Positions 55,213 through 62,623 of a stretch of DNA of 62,623 bases are shown piece after piece. The stretch lies in the NCBI GenBank assembly GCA_963205025.1, contig CAUJHO010000029.1, positions 1-62,623 on the forward strand, given 5' to 3'. The translations under genes and the position numbers were made by a program. The first letter of the stretch is position 1; each line of letters begins with the position of its first letter. This stretch comes from Pseudomonadota bacterium. GTDB taxonomy: Bacteria; Pseudomonadota; Alphaproteobacteria; Caulobacterales; Caulobacteraceae. The notes below the pieces were generated by a model. It saw nothing but the letters and a program-made list of their open reading frames with translations, searched no databases and was not told where the DNA came from.

Positions 55213-55290
55213 GCTGTGTTATCGGGTTTAACGGTTCTGAAAACGCTCCTGTGGATAGTGTGCACACTAGTCAAGGAGCCCGGCCCCAGT

Positions 55291-56892
55291 ATGCCGACGA
55301 TCGCCGCGTACATTGAACTCCTCGAACCCCTGCCTCCGGACGCTGATTGCGCCACGGCCTTGGCGCGTTTCGAGTCACGGCCCGGCGCGCAACTGCTGCC
55401 GATCGTCGAGGACAGCCGCCCGATCGGGGTTCTGGAAAGAGATCGCTTTCTCAGCATTTTGGCCCGAGCCAACGGCTCGACCGCCGCCCTGGCCCGGCCG
55501 GTCAGCGAACTGATGGATATTGAGCCGGTCGTCGTGGATGGTTCGACCGAGCTGCATGGCCTGGCCGATGTGATGCTCGGGCAGAGCGAGGACAACCTGC
55601 GCCGGAGCTTCGTCGTCAGTGACGCCGGGGCCTACATGGGTGTGTGCAGCCTCCTTTCCCTGCTCAGGGCCGAGCACGATCTGCGGAAGGACGCCGATCT
55701 CATGCGCGCGGGTGCCGACAAGGCGATCGTCGCGGCCGCCCAGGCGCGTACCGGCTTCCTGTCGCTGCTCAGCCGCGAACTCCGCACGCCCATGAACGGC
55801 GTGGTGGCTGTCGCCGACCTGCTGCGCCGCCAGCCCCTGGGACCGGATGCCCAGGCCTATGTCCAGACGATCATGGACTCGTCGGAAACGACGCTTCGCA
55901 TCCTCGAGGACGCGCTGGATCTGGCCCGTGCGGAGGCCGGAGAATTGACGCTTGATCCCCAGCCAGTGCTGTTGCGCCAGCTGATGGACGATCTTCAGGA
56001 CGCCTGGGGTCCGCGCGCGGCCCAGGATGGCGTCAATCTGATGATCGGCTTCGAGGGCGACACCGAACTGGCCGCCGAAGTGGACGGGCCGCGCGTGCGG
56101 CAGGTCTTCCATAACCTGATCGGCAATGCCCTGAAATTTGCCCGCAACGGCGTCGTCGAGGCCTCGCTCAACGCCAGCGCGCGGGGCGACATGGTCACTC
56201 TGAAGGCGCGGGTCCGCGACAATGGACCCGGCATCGCCCCCGAGCGGATCGACGGGCTTTTTGAGACCACCAGCGCCCACGACGGCTCGCGCGTCGGCGG
56301 CCTGGGCCTGCCGATCTGTCATCAGGTCCTGACGGCCATGGGCGGCGTGATCGGCGTGGAATCCAACGCCGGCCAGGGCTGTACCTTTGTCTTTGAGCTG
56401 GCGGCTCCGCGCGTGGCCGAGGAAGCCGCACCGGCTGCGTCCAGCCATGCCTCGGCCCTGCATGCGACCGGCGCGATGACCCAGCCGCACATCCTGATCG
56501 TGGACGACAACGGCACCAACCGCATCGTCGCCCAGGCCCTGTGCGAGATGTTCGGCTGCACCTCGGGCCAGGCCGAAGACGGCGTCGAGGCGGTCGAGGC
56601 CGTCCAGTCGGGCCGCTATGACCTGATCCTGATGGATATCAAGATGCCCCGTATGGACGGTGTGGAGGCCACGCGCGCCATTCGCGAACTCGGCGGCGAC
56701 CTGGCCCGGGTTCCGATCATCGCCCTGACCGCAAATGCCGACCCGGAGGACGCCAAGCGCTACGTCGCCAACGGCATGGCCGCCGTCGTCGAAAAGCCGA
56801 TCAAGCCCGAACGTCTGATGCAGGCCATCAACGCCGCCCTGTACCCGGCGGCGGACGAAGCAGACACCGCCGACCAGCGCCGGGTCGCCTGA
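55291..56892 (+). CDS. CBS-domain hybrid histidine kinase with Arg in place of the phospho-acceptor His
   Basis: 533 residues from ATG 55291. No membrane segment, so cytosolic. Residues about 1-125 form a CBS pair (LLPIVEDSRPIGVLERDRFL; RRSFVVSDAGAYMGVCSLLS). The HisKA-like coil has FLSLLSRELRTPMNGVVAVA: where S-H-E-L/I-R-T-P-M-N-G is expected, residue 162 is Arg (codon CGC). The ATPase domain keeps N (FHNLIGNALKFARNG), G1 (DNGPGIAPERI) and G2 (VGGLGLPICHQ) boxes. A receiver domain follows, with Asp449 in LILMDIKMPRMDG and Lys in VVEKPIKPER. It probably cannot autophosphorylate by the normal route and may act as a sensor, scaffold or phosphatase-like partner. Confidence 0.9.
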   Translation: MPTIAAYIELLEPLPPDADCATALARFESRPGAQLLPIVEDSRPIGVLERDRFLSILARANGSTAALARPVSELMDIEPVVVDGSTELHGLADVMLGQSEDNLRRSFVVSDAGAYMGVCSLLSLLRAEHDLRKDADLMRAGADKAIVAAAQARTGFLSLLSRELRTPMNGVVAVADLLRRQPLGPDAQAYVQTIMDSSETTLRILEDALDLARAEAGELTLDPQPVLLRQLMDDLQDAWGPRAAQDGVNLMIGFEGDTELAAEVDGPRVRQVFHNLIGNALKFARNGVVEASLNASARGDMVTLKARVRDNGPGIAPERIDGLFETTSAHDGSRVGGLGLPICHQVLTAMGGVIGVESNAGQGCTFVFELAAPRVAEEAAPAASSHASALHATGAMTQPHILIVDDNGTNRIVAQALCEMFGCTSGQAEDGVEAVEAVQSGRYDLILMDIKMPRMDGVEATRAIRELGGDLARVPIIALTANADPEDAKRYVANGMAAVVEKPIKPERLMQAINAALYPAADEADTADQRRVA

Positions 56893-56990
56893 CGCGACAC
56901 GGCCACCCTTGCCCCCAACGCGCCTTCCCCCTAGGAAGCCTCGAACACCCGCCGTAATTCATCAGGCGATGAACGAGGAGCCGCAGGTCC

Positions 56991-57695
56991 ATGCGCAAGG
57001 TCTATCCAGACGCCAGGAGTGCCCTTGAGGGGCTGACGTTCGACGGCATGACCGTCATGTCGGGCGGCTTCGGCCTGTGCGGCATCCCCGAATTCCTGAT
57101 CGCGGCCCTGCGCGACAGCGGAACGAAGGACATCACGGTCATTTCCAACAATGCCGGCGTTGACGGCTTCGGCCTGGGCCAGCTTCTGGAAACCCGTCAG
57201 ATCAAGAAGATGATTTCGTCGTATGTCGGCGAGAACAAGGAGTTCGAGCGCCAGTATCTGGCCGGCGAGCTGGAGCTGGAGTTCAATCCGCAGGGTACCC
57301 TGGCCGAGCGCATTCGCGCCGGCGGGGCCGGCATTCCGGCCTTTTTCACCGCCACCGGCGTCGGCACCCTTGTCGCCGACGGCAAGGAGGTGCGGAATTT
57401 CGATGGCCGCGACTATGTGATGGAGACGGGCCTGGTCGCCGACCTCAGCATCGTCAAGGCCTGGAAGGCCGACGAGCGCGGCAATCTGGTGTTCCGCAAG
57501 ACCGCCCGCAACTTCAACCCGATGATGGCGACAGCCGGCAAGGCCTGCGTCGTGGAGGTTGAGGAGATCGTCCCGGTCGGATCGCTCGATCCGGACAACA
57601 TTCATACGCCGGGCATCTATGTCGATCGCATCATCAAGAGTACGCCTGAGAAGCGTATCGAACAGCGCACAGTGCGCACCCGGGAGACCGCCTGA
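56991..57695 (+). CDS. scoA: 3-oxoacid CoA-transferase subunit A
   Basis: 234 residues. Motifs of the family I CoA-transferase alpha subunit are evident: [60 protein letters not shown] and [20 protein letters not shown]. It transfers CoA between succinyl-CoA and a 3-oxo acid such as acetoacetate. It is directly followed by subunit B (TGATG overlap), and together they match succinyl-CoA:3-ketoacid CoA-transferase. Confidence 0.94.
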   Translation: MRKVYPDARSALEGLTFDGMTVMSGGFGLCGIPEFLIAALRDSGTKDITVISNNAGVDGFGLGQLLETRQIKKMISSYVGENKEFERQYLAGELELEFNPQGTLAERIRAGGAGIPAFFTATGVGTLVADGKEVRNFDGRDYVMETGLVADLSIVKAWKADERGNLVFRKTARNFNPMMATAGKACVVEVEEIVPVGSLDPDNIHTPGIYVDRIIKSTPEKRIEQRTVRTRETA

Positions 57696-58345
57696 TGCCC
57701 CGCACCCGTGAACAGCTCGCCGAACGCGCCGCCAAGGAGCTGCAGGACGGCTTCTATGTGAACCTGGGCATCGGCATTCCGACCCTGGTGGCCAACTACA
57801 TCCCCGAGGGCATGAGCGTGACGCTGCAGAGCGAGAACGGCATGCTGGGCATGGGCCCCTTCCCCTATGAGGACGAGGTCGATCCCGACCTGATCAATGC
57901 CGGCAAGCAGACGATCACCGAGATCCCCGAGAGCGCCTATTTCAGCTCGGCGGACAGCTTCGCCATGATCCGCGGCGGCCACATCAACCTGTCGATCCTG
58001 GGGGCCATGGAGGTCGCCGAGAACGGCGACATCGCCAACTGGATGATCCCCGGCAAACTGGTCAAGGGCATGGGCGGCGCCATGGATCTGGTCGCCGGCG
58101 TCAAGCGCGTCATCGTGGTTATGGAGCACGCCAACAAACACGGTCAGTCCAAGGTGCTGAAGGCCTGCACCCTGCCGCTGACCGGCACGGGCGTCGTCAG
58201 CCGCATCATCACCGACCTGGCGACGTTTGACGTCAAGCCGGATGGATCGGGCCTGGAACTGATCGAACTGGCCGACGGCGTGACCCTCGATGAGGTCGCG
58301 ACCAAGACCGAGGCCACCTATTCGGTCAAGCCCGGCGTGGGCTGA
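57695..58345 (+). CDS. scoB: 3-oxoacid CoA-transferase subunit B
   Basis: 216 residues. The catalytic Glu47 lies in [16 protein letters not shown], the site that forms the glutamyl-CoA intermediate. Other family stretches are [37 protein letters not shown] and [20 protein letters not shown]. It forms the active heteromer with the subunit encoded just upstream and supports acetoacetate or polyhydroxybutyrate-derived ketone use. Confidence 0.95.
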   Translation: MPRTREQLAERAAKELQDGFYVNLGIGIPTLVANYIPEGMSVTLQSENGMLGMGPFPYEDEVDPDLINAGKQTITEIPESAYFSSADSFAMIRGGHINLSILGAMEVAENGDIANWMIPGKLVKGMGGAMDLVAGVKRVIVVMEHANKHGQSKVLKACTLPLTGTGVVSRIITDLATFDVKPDGSGLELIELADGVTLDEVATKTEATYSVKPGVG

Positions 58346-58364
58346 GGCCAGACCGTCCGGCCAG

Positions 58365-59519
58365 TCAGGCGAACAGCGTCGAGATCATGCCAACGGCGCT
58401 GGCCGCCTCGGACCAGTCCGGGGTTTCATCGTCGAGCCCATAGCCGACCATCCGGCTCGGACCGAGGGCCTGAACGAGGATTCCCTGCGAGCGCGGCAGC
58501 ATGATCACCGCGTTGTAGATCAGGGCATAGTTGACCTCCGGCTGGGCCGGCAGCCAGGCGACCTGGCCGCGAACGGGAACCAAGCTGAGGTCCCCGAACA
58601 GGGCACGGGCCCCATAGCCGGTACAGTTGACGACCACGGGCTCTGTCAGCTCGGACAGTTCACCCGGATGGTTGAACCGGCGGGTGACGATGACACCGCC
58701 CTCACGCTGGAACGTGTCCATCAGTTGATCGGCGTAGGTCATGACGTCGAAGGTCATGCGGGCCGTCACACTGGCCGAGGCGACGGGAAACCGGTGCTCT
58801 GACCGGCTGAGCGGACGGGCAATCGACCTCAGCCCGGCGACGCGCTCGGCATAGCTCACAAAAGGGATCCGTCCCGGCGACGGATAGGGTCCGACCGCCT
58901 GTTGTTGATCGGCAAAGGCCCTCAATGTGTACATGTCCATGACATTGACGGGATAGCCGGGCGATCCGACGAAGGTCCGGTGCTCCTCCATCGAATCGCG
59001 GGCCATGGCCTCCCAGCGGGCCGCAAAGCCTGGGGCCACGGCGTCGGACGCCGCCAGCCGCGAATCCGGCGACCACACCCCGGTCGCCCGCACCGAGCGG
59101 GTGAAGGGCGCGCGCTCGGCCGCATAGATGGTGGTCGCCACACCGGATCTCAGGATCTTCAGCGCCGAGGTCAGGCCGATGATACCACAGCCGATCACCG
59201 CGCATCGGGGCGTGCCGCCTTCCAGGGCGAGACCGCGCGCCAGACTGGCCGAGCCCCACGACAACGACCAGCCGGACCCGCCATGGCCATAGTTGTGCAC
59301 AACCCGCTTGTCGCCGACCGTCTCGACCTCCAGGCGCGGACCGGCGGCCCGGAACGGACGCGCGCAGACGGTAATGCGACGAATCCGACCGGGATCTGCC
59401 CGCACTGGTGCCAGATAGGCCGGCTGGTGAGCGGCGGCCTGGGCTCGGGGTGCATAGGTCTGCAGGCCCGCCATCCCCAGGCCCGCCAGAATGGCGCGAC
59501 GGTTCAATGGCTGTCGCAA
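58365..59519 (-). CDS. Tat-exported FAD-dependent oxidoreductase of the D-amino-acid oxidase family
   Basis: 384 residues from a TTG at 59519, chosen because GGAGGGG lies 4 nt upstream and the product then starts MRQPLNRRAILAGLGMAGLQ, a twin-arginine signal. The FAD-binding motif is AVIGCGIIGLTSALKIL, and VNCTGYGARALFGDLSLVPV plus the C-terminal MVGYGLDDETPDWS resemble the end of DAO/D-aspartate oxidases. A segment before the FAD motif (VVHNYGHGGSGWSLSWGSA) matches DAO sequences that normally lie near the C terminus, which hints at a rearranged order. Substrate unknown, probably a D-amino acid or related amine in the periplasm. Confidence 0.8.
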   Translation of the reverse strand: MRQPLNRRAILAGLGMAGLQTYAPRAQAAAHQPAYLAPVRADPGRIRRITVCARPFRAAGPRLEVETVGDKRVVHNYGHGGSGWSLSWGSASLARGLALEGGTPRCAVIGCGIIGLTSALKILRSGVATTIYAAERAPFTRSVRATGVWSPDSRLAASDAVAPGFAARWEAMARDSMEEHRTFVGSPGYPVNVMDMYTLRAFADQQQAVGPYPSPGRIPFVSYAERVAGLRSIARPLSRSEHRFPVASASVTARMTFDVMTYADQLMDTFQREGGVIVTRRFNHPGELSELTEPVVVNCTGYGARALFGDLSLVPVRGQVAWLPAQPEVNYALIYNAVIMLPRSQGILVQALGPSRMVGYGLDDETPDWSEAASAVGMISTLFA

Positions 59520-59681
59520 CGGCCCCCTCCGTTCCCACCTTAGCCGTAACAAGGATTTTTCAATCGGACAACGCCGACCGCCCCAAGGCACCTTGGGCAG
59601 GCCCTCTGCGACGTTCGGAAGCAGTTAGCTCTTCCCTTGCGGCAGGGTGACCCGACGAAATTCTCGAGTCATAGTCGGATC

Positions 59682-60557
59682 ATGTCCAGTGCCGCTGCCT
59701 CCGTCATCCCACGCCCGGCCGCCGAACAGGTCTCGGCCCTGCGTGCCAGCCTCGACCCGCATCAACCCGACGCCTTCGCCACCTTTGGCCAGGAGGCCCT
59801 GTCCGCCCTTGTCGCGGCCTGTGCGCCGCTGACAACCGCGCCGGACAGGTCGCTCGACCAGGCGGCCCGCACCCCTCTGGGCCAGGCGACCGCAACCGCG
59901 TCGGCCCTCAACCCGCTGGGGCTCGTGCCACGCCGGGGCCTGGCGGGACTGTTCGACAGCCGCAACCGCCGCCTGAAGCAGGTGCGAAAGGCCTTCCAGG
60001 ACACGGATCGTCAGATGACCCGGCTGGCCGATGAGCTGAAGAGCCAGGCCTCGGCCCTGGCGGATCGGGCCGGACGGATCGACCCTGCCCAGGACGCCCT
60101 GCGCCAACCCATCATCGACCTTGGGGGCTGGATCGAGGCCGGGCGGCAGCGGCTGGCTGATGTGGAATCCGTCGCGCCCGAGGGGGAAACCTCTGCCCGC
60201 GTCCAACTGTCTCAACGCCTGGAAGCGCTGGCCAGCGCCCGGGTCGCCGCCCTGGCCCAGCTCCCCATGGCGCGGCAGATGCAGAATGCCGACGCCGCCG
60301 CTGTGGCCGGCCTGCAGGGAGCCGCGGAGGCCATCAGCACCTGGCGCGAGGGCTGGCGCGAGGGCCTGGGCCTGGACGGAAAGCGCCCCCGCAAGGTTCA
60401 GCCGCAGCCCGCCGATCTGGCCGGACTATCGACCCGCCTTCAACTTTCCCTGGACCGCGCCGGCCGCATGCTGAGTGACGGCGCGCGTCGTCGCGACCAG
60501 GCGACCCGTCGGCTCGCCGCCCTGCGGGCGTCGCTGGTCGGGCCTACTGACGAATGA
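59682..60557 (+). CDS. Coiled-coil protein, function unknown
   Basis: 291 residues from ATG 59682. It is rich in Ala, Arg, Leu and Gln. Helical heptad stretches are visible at about 95-200 (FDSRNRRLKQVRKAFQDTDR; QMTRLADELKSQASALADRA) and at the C terminus (RLQLSLDRAGRMLSDGARRR). The middle part distantly recalls TelA-type proteins, but the family core was not recognised. No signal peptide. The last 14 bp overlap the convergent hydrolase gene. Function cannot be stated. Confidence 0.7.
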   Translation: MSSAAASVIPRPAAEQVSALRASLDPHQPDAFATFGQEALSALVAACAPLTTAPDRSLDQAARTPLGQATATASALNPLGLVPRRGLAGLFDSRNRRLKQVRKAFQDTDRQMTRLADELKSQASALADRAGRIDPAQDALRQPIIDLGGWIEAGRQRLADVESVAPEGETSARVQLSQRLEALASARVAALAQLPMARQMQNADAAAVAGLQGAAEAISTWREGWREGLGLDGKRPRKVQPQPADLAGLSTRLQLSLDRAGRMLSDGARRRDQATRRLAALRASLVGPTDE

Positions 60558-61479
60558 AGCCCGCCACCTGATCGACGACCCCGCCGGCCAGCGGCAGATC
60601 GGGGTTCGAATAGGTCGCGATATTGGCGGCCCGATCCGCCGGGGCTACCTTCAGCAGGTGGTTGACGCCCTCCATCAGGACCAGCTCGATACCGGGGCGG
60701 GCCGCCGCCAGCATCCGGGCATCCTCCACCGAGGTCTGGATGTCCGTCGTCCCCTGGAGCACCAGCGTCGGTAGCTCCTGCGCCGCCGCCAGGGCCACCG
60801 GGTCCATATCAAACCATGAGATGACATAGGGCTGTACCGAGGCCCGGCACAGGGCCGCCAGGATCGGCGGACAGTCGACTGTGCGCCCGGCGTCCAGCTC
60901 GTCGATGACGGTGATCGCCTGACTTAGGTAGGGCTCCGGCGTCGTGGCTCGAAGCTGTTCGCGCAAGACGACGGCGGCCGGGCGACCGGCTCCGGACAGA
61001 AGCACAAGCCCGCAAATGCCCGTCTGATTCTCGGCGGCGACAGCCTGGGCGATCAGGGCACCCTCGCTGTGGCCGATCAGCCAGACGCAAACCTGGCCGG
61101 TTTCCTCGCGCAGCCGACCGGCCCAGGCACCGGCGTCCCGGACCATGGTGTCGAACCGCAGATCGGATTCCGCCAGGGCGGCCGGTGCGCTGGCGGCCAC
61201 GCCGCGCTTGTCGTAGCGCAGGGTGCTGATCCCCTCTGCCGCCAGGCCCTCGGCCAACAGCCGATAGGTCGAGGCGACGATGCCGATTGGGCTGTTCCCG
61301 TCGCGGTCAGTCGGCCCCGATCCGGCGATGATCAAGGCGGCGGGTGCCCCCGGGCCGGCGTCGATCAGGGTCCCGGCCAGGGCGGTCGGTTCAGACGCGA
61401 GGGTGACCTCGCGGGGTGAAGACGCCGGCGGCTGCCCCGTCAGAATGGCCAGAACCGCCAGAGTGGCTGAGACGATCAT
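60544..61479 (-). CDS. Exported alpha/beta hydrolase
   Basis: 311 residues. A short signal sequence (MIVSATLAVLAILTGQPPAS) precedes a domain with oxyanion region IIAGSGPTDRDGNSPIG, TLRYDKRGVAASAPAAL, nucleophile motif LIGHSEGALIAQ, Asp in VLQGTTDIQTSVED and His in GVNHLLKVAP. This layout matches secreted serine aminopeptidase/esterase-like hydrolases. The substrate is unknown. Its last bases overlap the coiled-coil gene on the other strand. It lies 14 nt downstream of the lipoprotein gene of the Mce-type operon and may be its last member. Confidence 0.88.
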   Translation of the reverse strand: MIVSATLAVLAILTGQPPASSPREVTLASEPTALAGTLIDAGPGAPAALIIAGSGPTDRDGNSPIGIVASTYRLLAEGLAAEGISTLRYDKRGVAASAPAALAESDLRFDTMVRDAGAWAGRLREETGQVCVWLIGHSEGALIAQAVAAENQTGICGLVLLSGAGRPAAVVLREQLRATTPEPYLSQAITVIDELDAGRTVDCPPILAALCRASVQPYVISWFDMDPVALAAAQELPTLVLQGTTDIQTSVEDARMLAAARPGIELVLMEGVNHLLKVAPADRAANIATYSNPDLPLAGGVVDQVAGFIRQ

Positions 61480-61493
61480 GCCCGATCCCTACG

Positions 61494-62090
61494 CTAGCGG
61501 GCACTGGCCTCTACCCAGGCGACCAGATCGCGATTGAAGGCCGCGCTGGCGCTGTCGAAGGCCGCCACCACGGAGGAGACGCGGTTCGTATCCGCCGGCT
61601 GTTGCGAGATAAAGGTACTCTCGGCCTGGACGGAGCGGTCGGTGCCGATGAGGCGGGCCCGGCCGGCAATGACCACGACTGGTGGCGCATCGGCCCCGTC
61701 GAGATAGCGAGCCTCGAAGCTGACGATGTCCAGCTCCAGGGTGACGCCGTTGCGCGGGGCCTCACGGCGACCCGAGACGCCGACGGATTGACCGCTCCTG
61801 AGGAACTCGGCCTCGAGCGCGCCGCGATAGAGCTGCTCGGCCGGACCGATCCATCGCGCGCCGGCCAGATAGGCGACCTGGCCGCCCGAGGTGGTGAGGA
61901 TACGATCTCCCGATGCACCCTGGGGGAAGTCGATCGCGTTCAGGACCACCACGGTGCGGTCCGCCACGGGCGCGGTCGACGGCGGGTCCATGTCCCCGAA
62001 GCGATAAAGCGCCACAGGGTCCGGCGAACTCAGGAGCGAGCAGCCCGCCAGGAGCATCGCCGTCGTGGCGGCGGCCAAGGAACGGATCAT
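61494..62090 (-). CDS. ABC-type transport auxiliary lipoprotein (PqiC/MlaC-associated type)
   Basis: 198 residues. Lipobox MLLAGCSLLSS (Cys17), then the ABC_trans_aux pattern: PDPVALYRFGDMDP, TVVVLNAIDFPQGASGDRIL, QVAYLAGARWIGPAEQLYRG and VTLELDIVSFEARYLDG. Such lipoproteins stand in the outer membrane and work with an MlaD/MCE protein and an ABC transporter in lipid movement across the envelope. The start overlaps the end of the MCE gene (ATGA), confirming one operon. Confidence 0.88.
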   Translation of the reverse strand: MIRSLAAATTAMLLAGCSLLSSPDPVALYRFGDMDPPSTAPVADRTVVVLNAIDFPQGASGDRILTTSGGQVAYLAGARWIGPAEQLYRGALEAEFLRSGQSVGVSGRREAPRNGVTLELDIVSFEARYLDGADAPPVVVIAGRARLIGTDRSVQAESTFISQQPADTNRVSSVVAAFDSASAAFNRDLVAWVEASAR

Positions 62091-62623
62091 TGTTCGATCT
62101 CCCTTTCTTCGGATGGAGGCCGCTGAATGAACTCGCGCGGACTGCGGTTCACATCGGCAACAAGGTCGTTGAGGCTTGCCGTCGCCTCCTCCAGCTGCGT
62201 GATCGTATCGGCCAGTTGCGGCAGGCCCTGATTGGCAAACTCTCCGACCGGCCCCTGGAGCTGGTCGGTCATGGCGCGAACATCTGCGGCTGCGGCCTGC
62301 GCCTCTGCGGCCGCGCGTTCGATGTTGGCGATGGCCTGGGCGCCGTCGCCCTGAACGATCTGGCGCAGATCCTGGCCCAGCCCCTGATATTCGGCGATGG
62401 CAGCGTTGGCGTTCTGAACCGCCACCTCCAGATCGGCGAAAATCTGCCGGCGGGCCTCCATCTCGGCCGTCACGGTTTCCACATTGTCGATGGTCGAGGT
62501 GAAGGCGCGGATATTCTCATCGGACAGAACCCGGTTGATCCGGTTCAGGGCATCGACGGACTGGGCCAGCACATTGCCGGACCCCTGGAGCAGCTCGGCA
62601 ATCGGGCTGGGCTGGCTCTGGAT
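62087..62623 (-). CDS. MlaD/MCE-family lipid transport protein (C-terminal part, runs off the window)
   Basis: The frame is open to the window end. About 178 residues of the C terminus are visible. They form long alpha-helical, Ala/Gln-rich coiled coil (DNIRAFTSTIDNVETVTAE-like stretch; ANIERAAAEAQAAAADVRAM; LADTITQLEEATASLNDLVA) and end SPREFIQRPPSEEREIEQ. The ...LNDLVADVNRSPREFI... ending is typical of proteobacterial MCE proteins of Mla/Pqi-type systems. The MCE domain itself and the ATPase and permease genes should lie just outside. Confidence 0.85.
   Translation of the reverse strand: MQSQPSPIAELLQGSGNVLAQSVDALNRINRVLSDENIRAFTSTIDNVETVTAEMEARRQIFADLEVAVQNANAAIAEYQGLGQDLRQIVQGDGAQAIANIERAAAEAQAAAADVRAMTDQLQGPVGEFANQGLPQLADTITQLEEATASLNDLVADVNRSPREFIQRPPSEEREIEQ

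Noticed and set aside
55259..55268. GTGTGCACAC palindrome before the hybrid kinase
   Set aside because: A ten-base palindrome in isolation is too likely by chance to be called an operator.

Overview
The window is about 62.6 kb of dense, high-GC DNA that looks like core chromosome of an alphaproteobacterium of the order Caulobacterales, most likely Brevundimonas or a close relative. The reasons are an alpha-flagellin locus with several short flagellins plus FlaF, FlbT, FlaG and a FlaEY-like protein, a methionine synthase encoded as two separate proteins, large TonB-dependent receptors beside S9 peptidases and an AspH-type hydroxylase, and Caulobacter-type gene neighbours. I saw no insertion sequence, prophage, CRISPR array or rRNA. 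One tRNA gene (anticodon CAT) is present.

Layout. 1-1.3 kb: start of ssb and two small exported proteins. 1.3-9.3 kb: flagellin locus (flaEY-like, four flagellins, flaG, flaF, flbT). Three flagellin genes share a sigma-54-type promoter, a 5'-terminal mRNA hairpin and a leader of about 65 nt. 9.35-12.3 kb: pcm-surE, an intergenic repeat and serS. 12.6-18.7 kb: a methionine-cycle operon, sahR-like regulator/methyltransferase, metF, metH N-terminal half, a small membrane-protein gene wedged in, and metH C-terminal half. A near-perfect palindrome precedes the regulator. 18.7-27.4 kb: 2-hydroxyacid dehydrogenase, DPP-IV-like peptidase, amidase, SppA and two SIMPL proteins. 27.5-38.6 kb: the tRNA, a periplasmic protein with two TonB-C-like repeats, two TonB-dependent receptors, a secreted S9 peptidase and a TPR-AspH hydroxylase, which together suggest a peptide-uptake and processing locus.

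38.9-49.7 kb: small exported and metabolic proteins (rhodanese-like/DUF442, MBL-fold hydrolase, M48 peptidase, DUF898, DUF1499 and DUF389 membrane proteins), an acyl-CoA ligase, uridine kinase, a TetR regulator and pdxH. 49.7-55.2 kb: J-domain protein, aroC, a small secreted protein, pirin, a glycine-zipper lipoprotein, the queuosine-precursor operon queC-queE-queD, and cutA. 55.3-62.6 kb: a CBS-domain hybrid histidine kinase whose phospho-acceptor His is Arg, a 3-oxoacid CoA-transferase pair, a Tat-exported DAO-family oxidoreductase, a coiled-coil protein, an exported alpha/beta hydrolase, and the end of an Mce/Mla-type lipid transport operon.

The most interesting items are the pseudo-histidine kinase, the split metH with an embedded unrelated gene under a probable SahR operator, the receptor/peptidase/hydroxylase locus with a TonB-C-repeat protein, and the shared 5'-terminal hairpin of the flagellin messages. 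Functions are assigned by reading motifs by eye. No database search was run.
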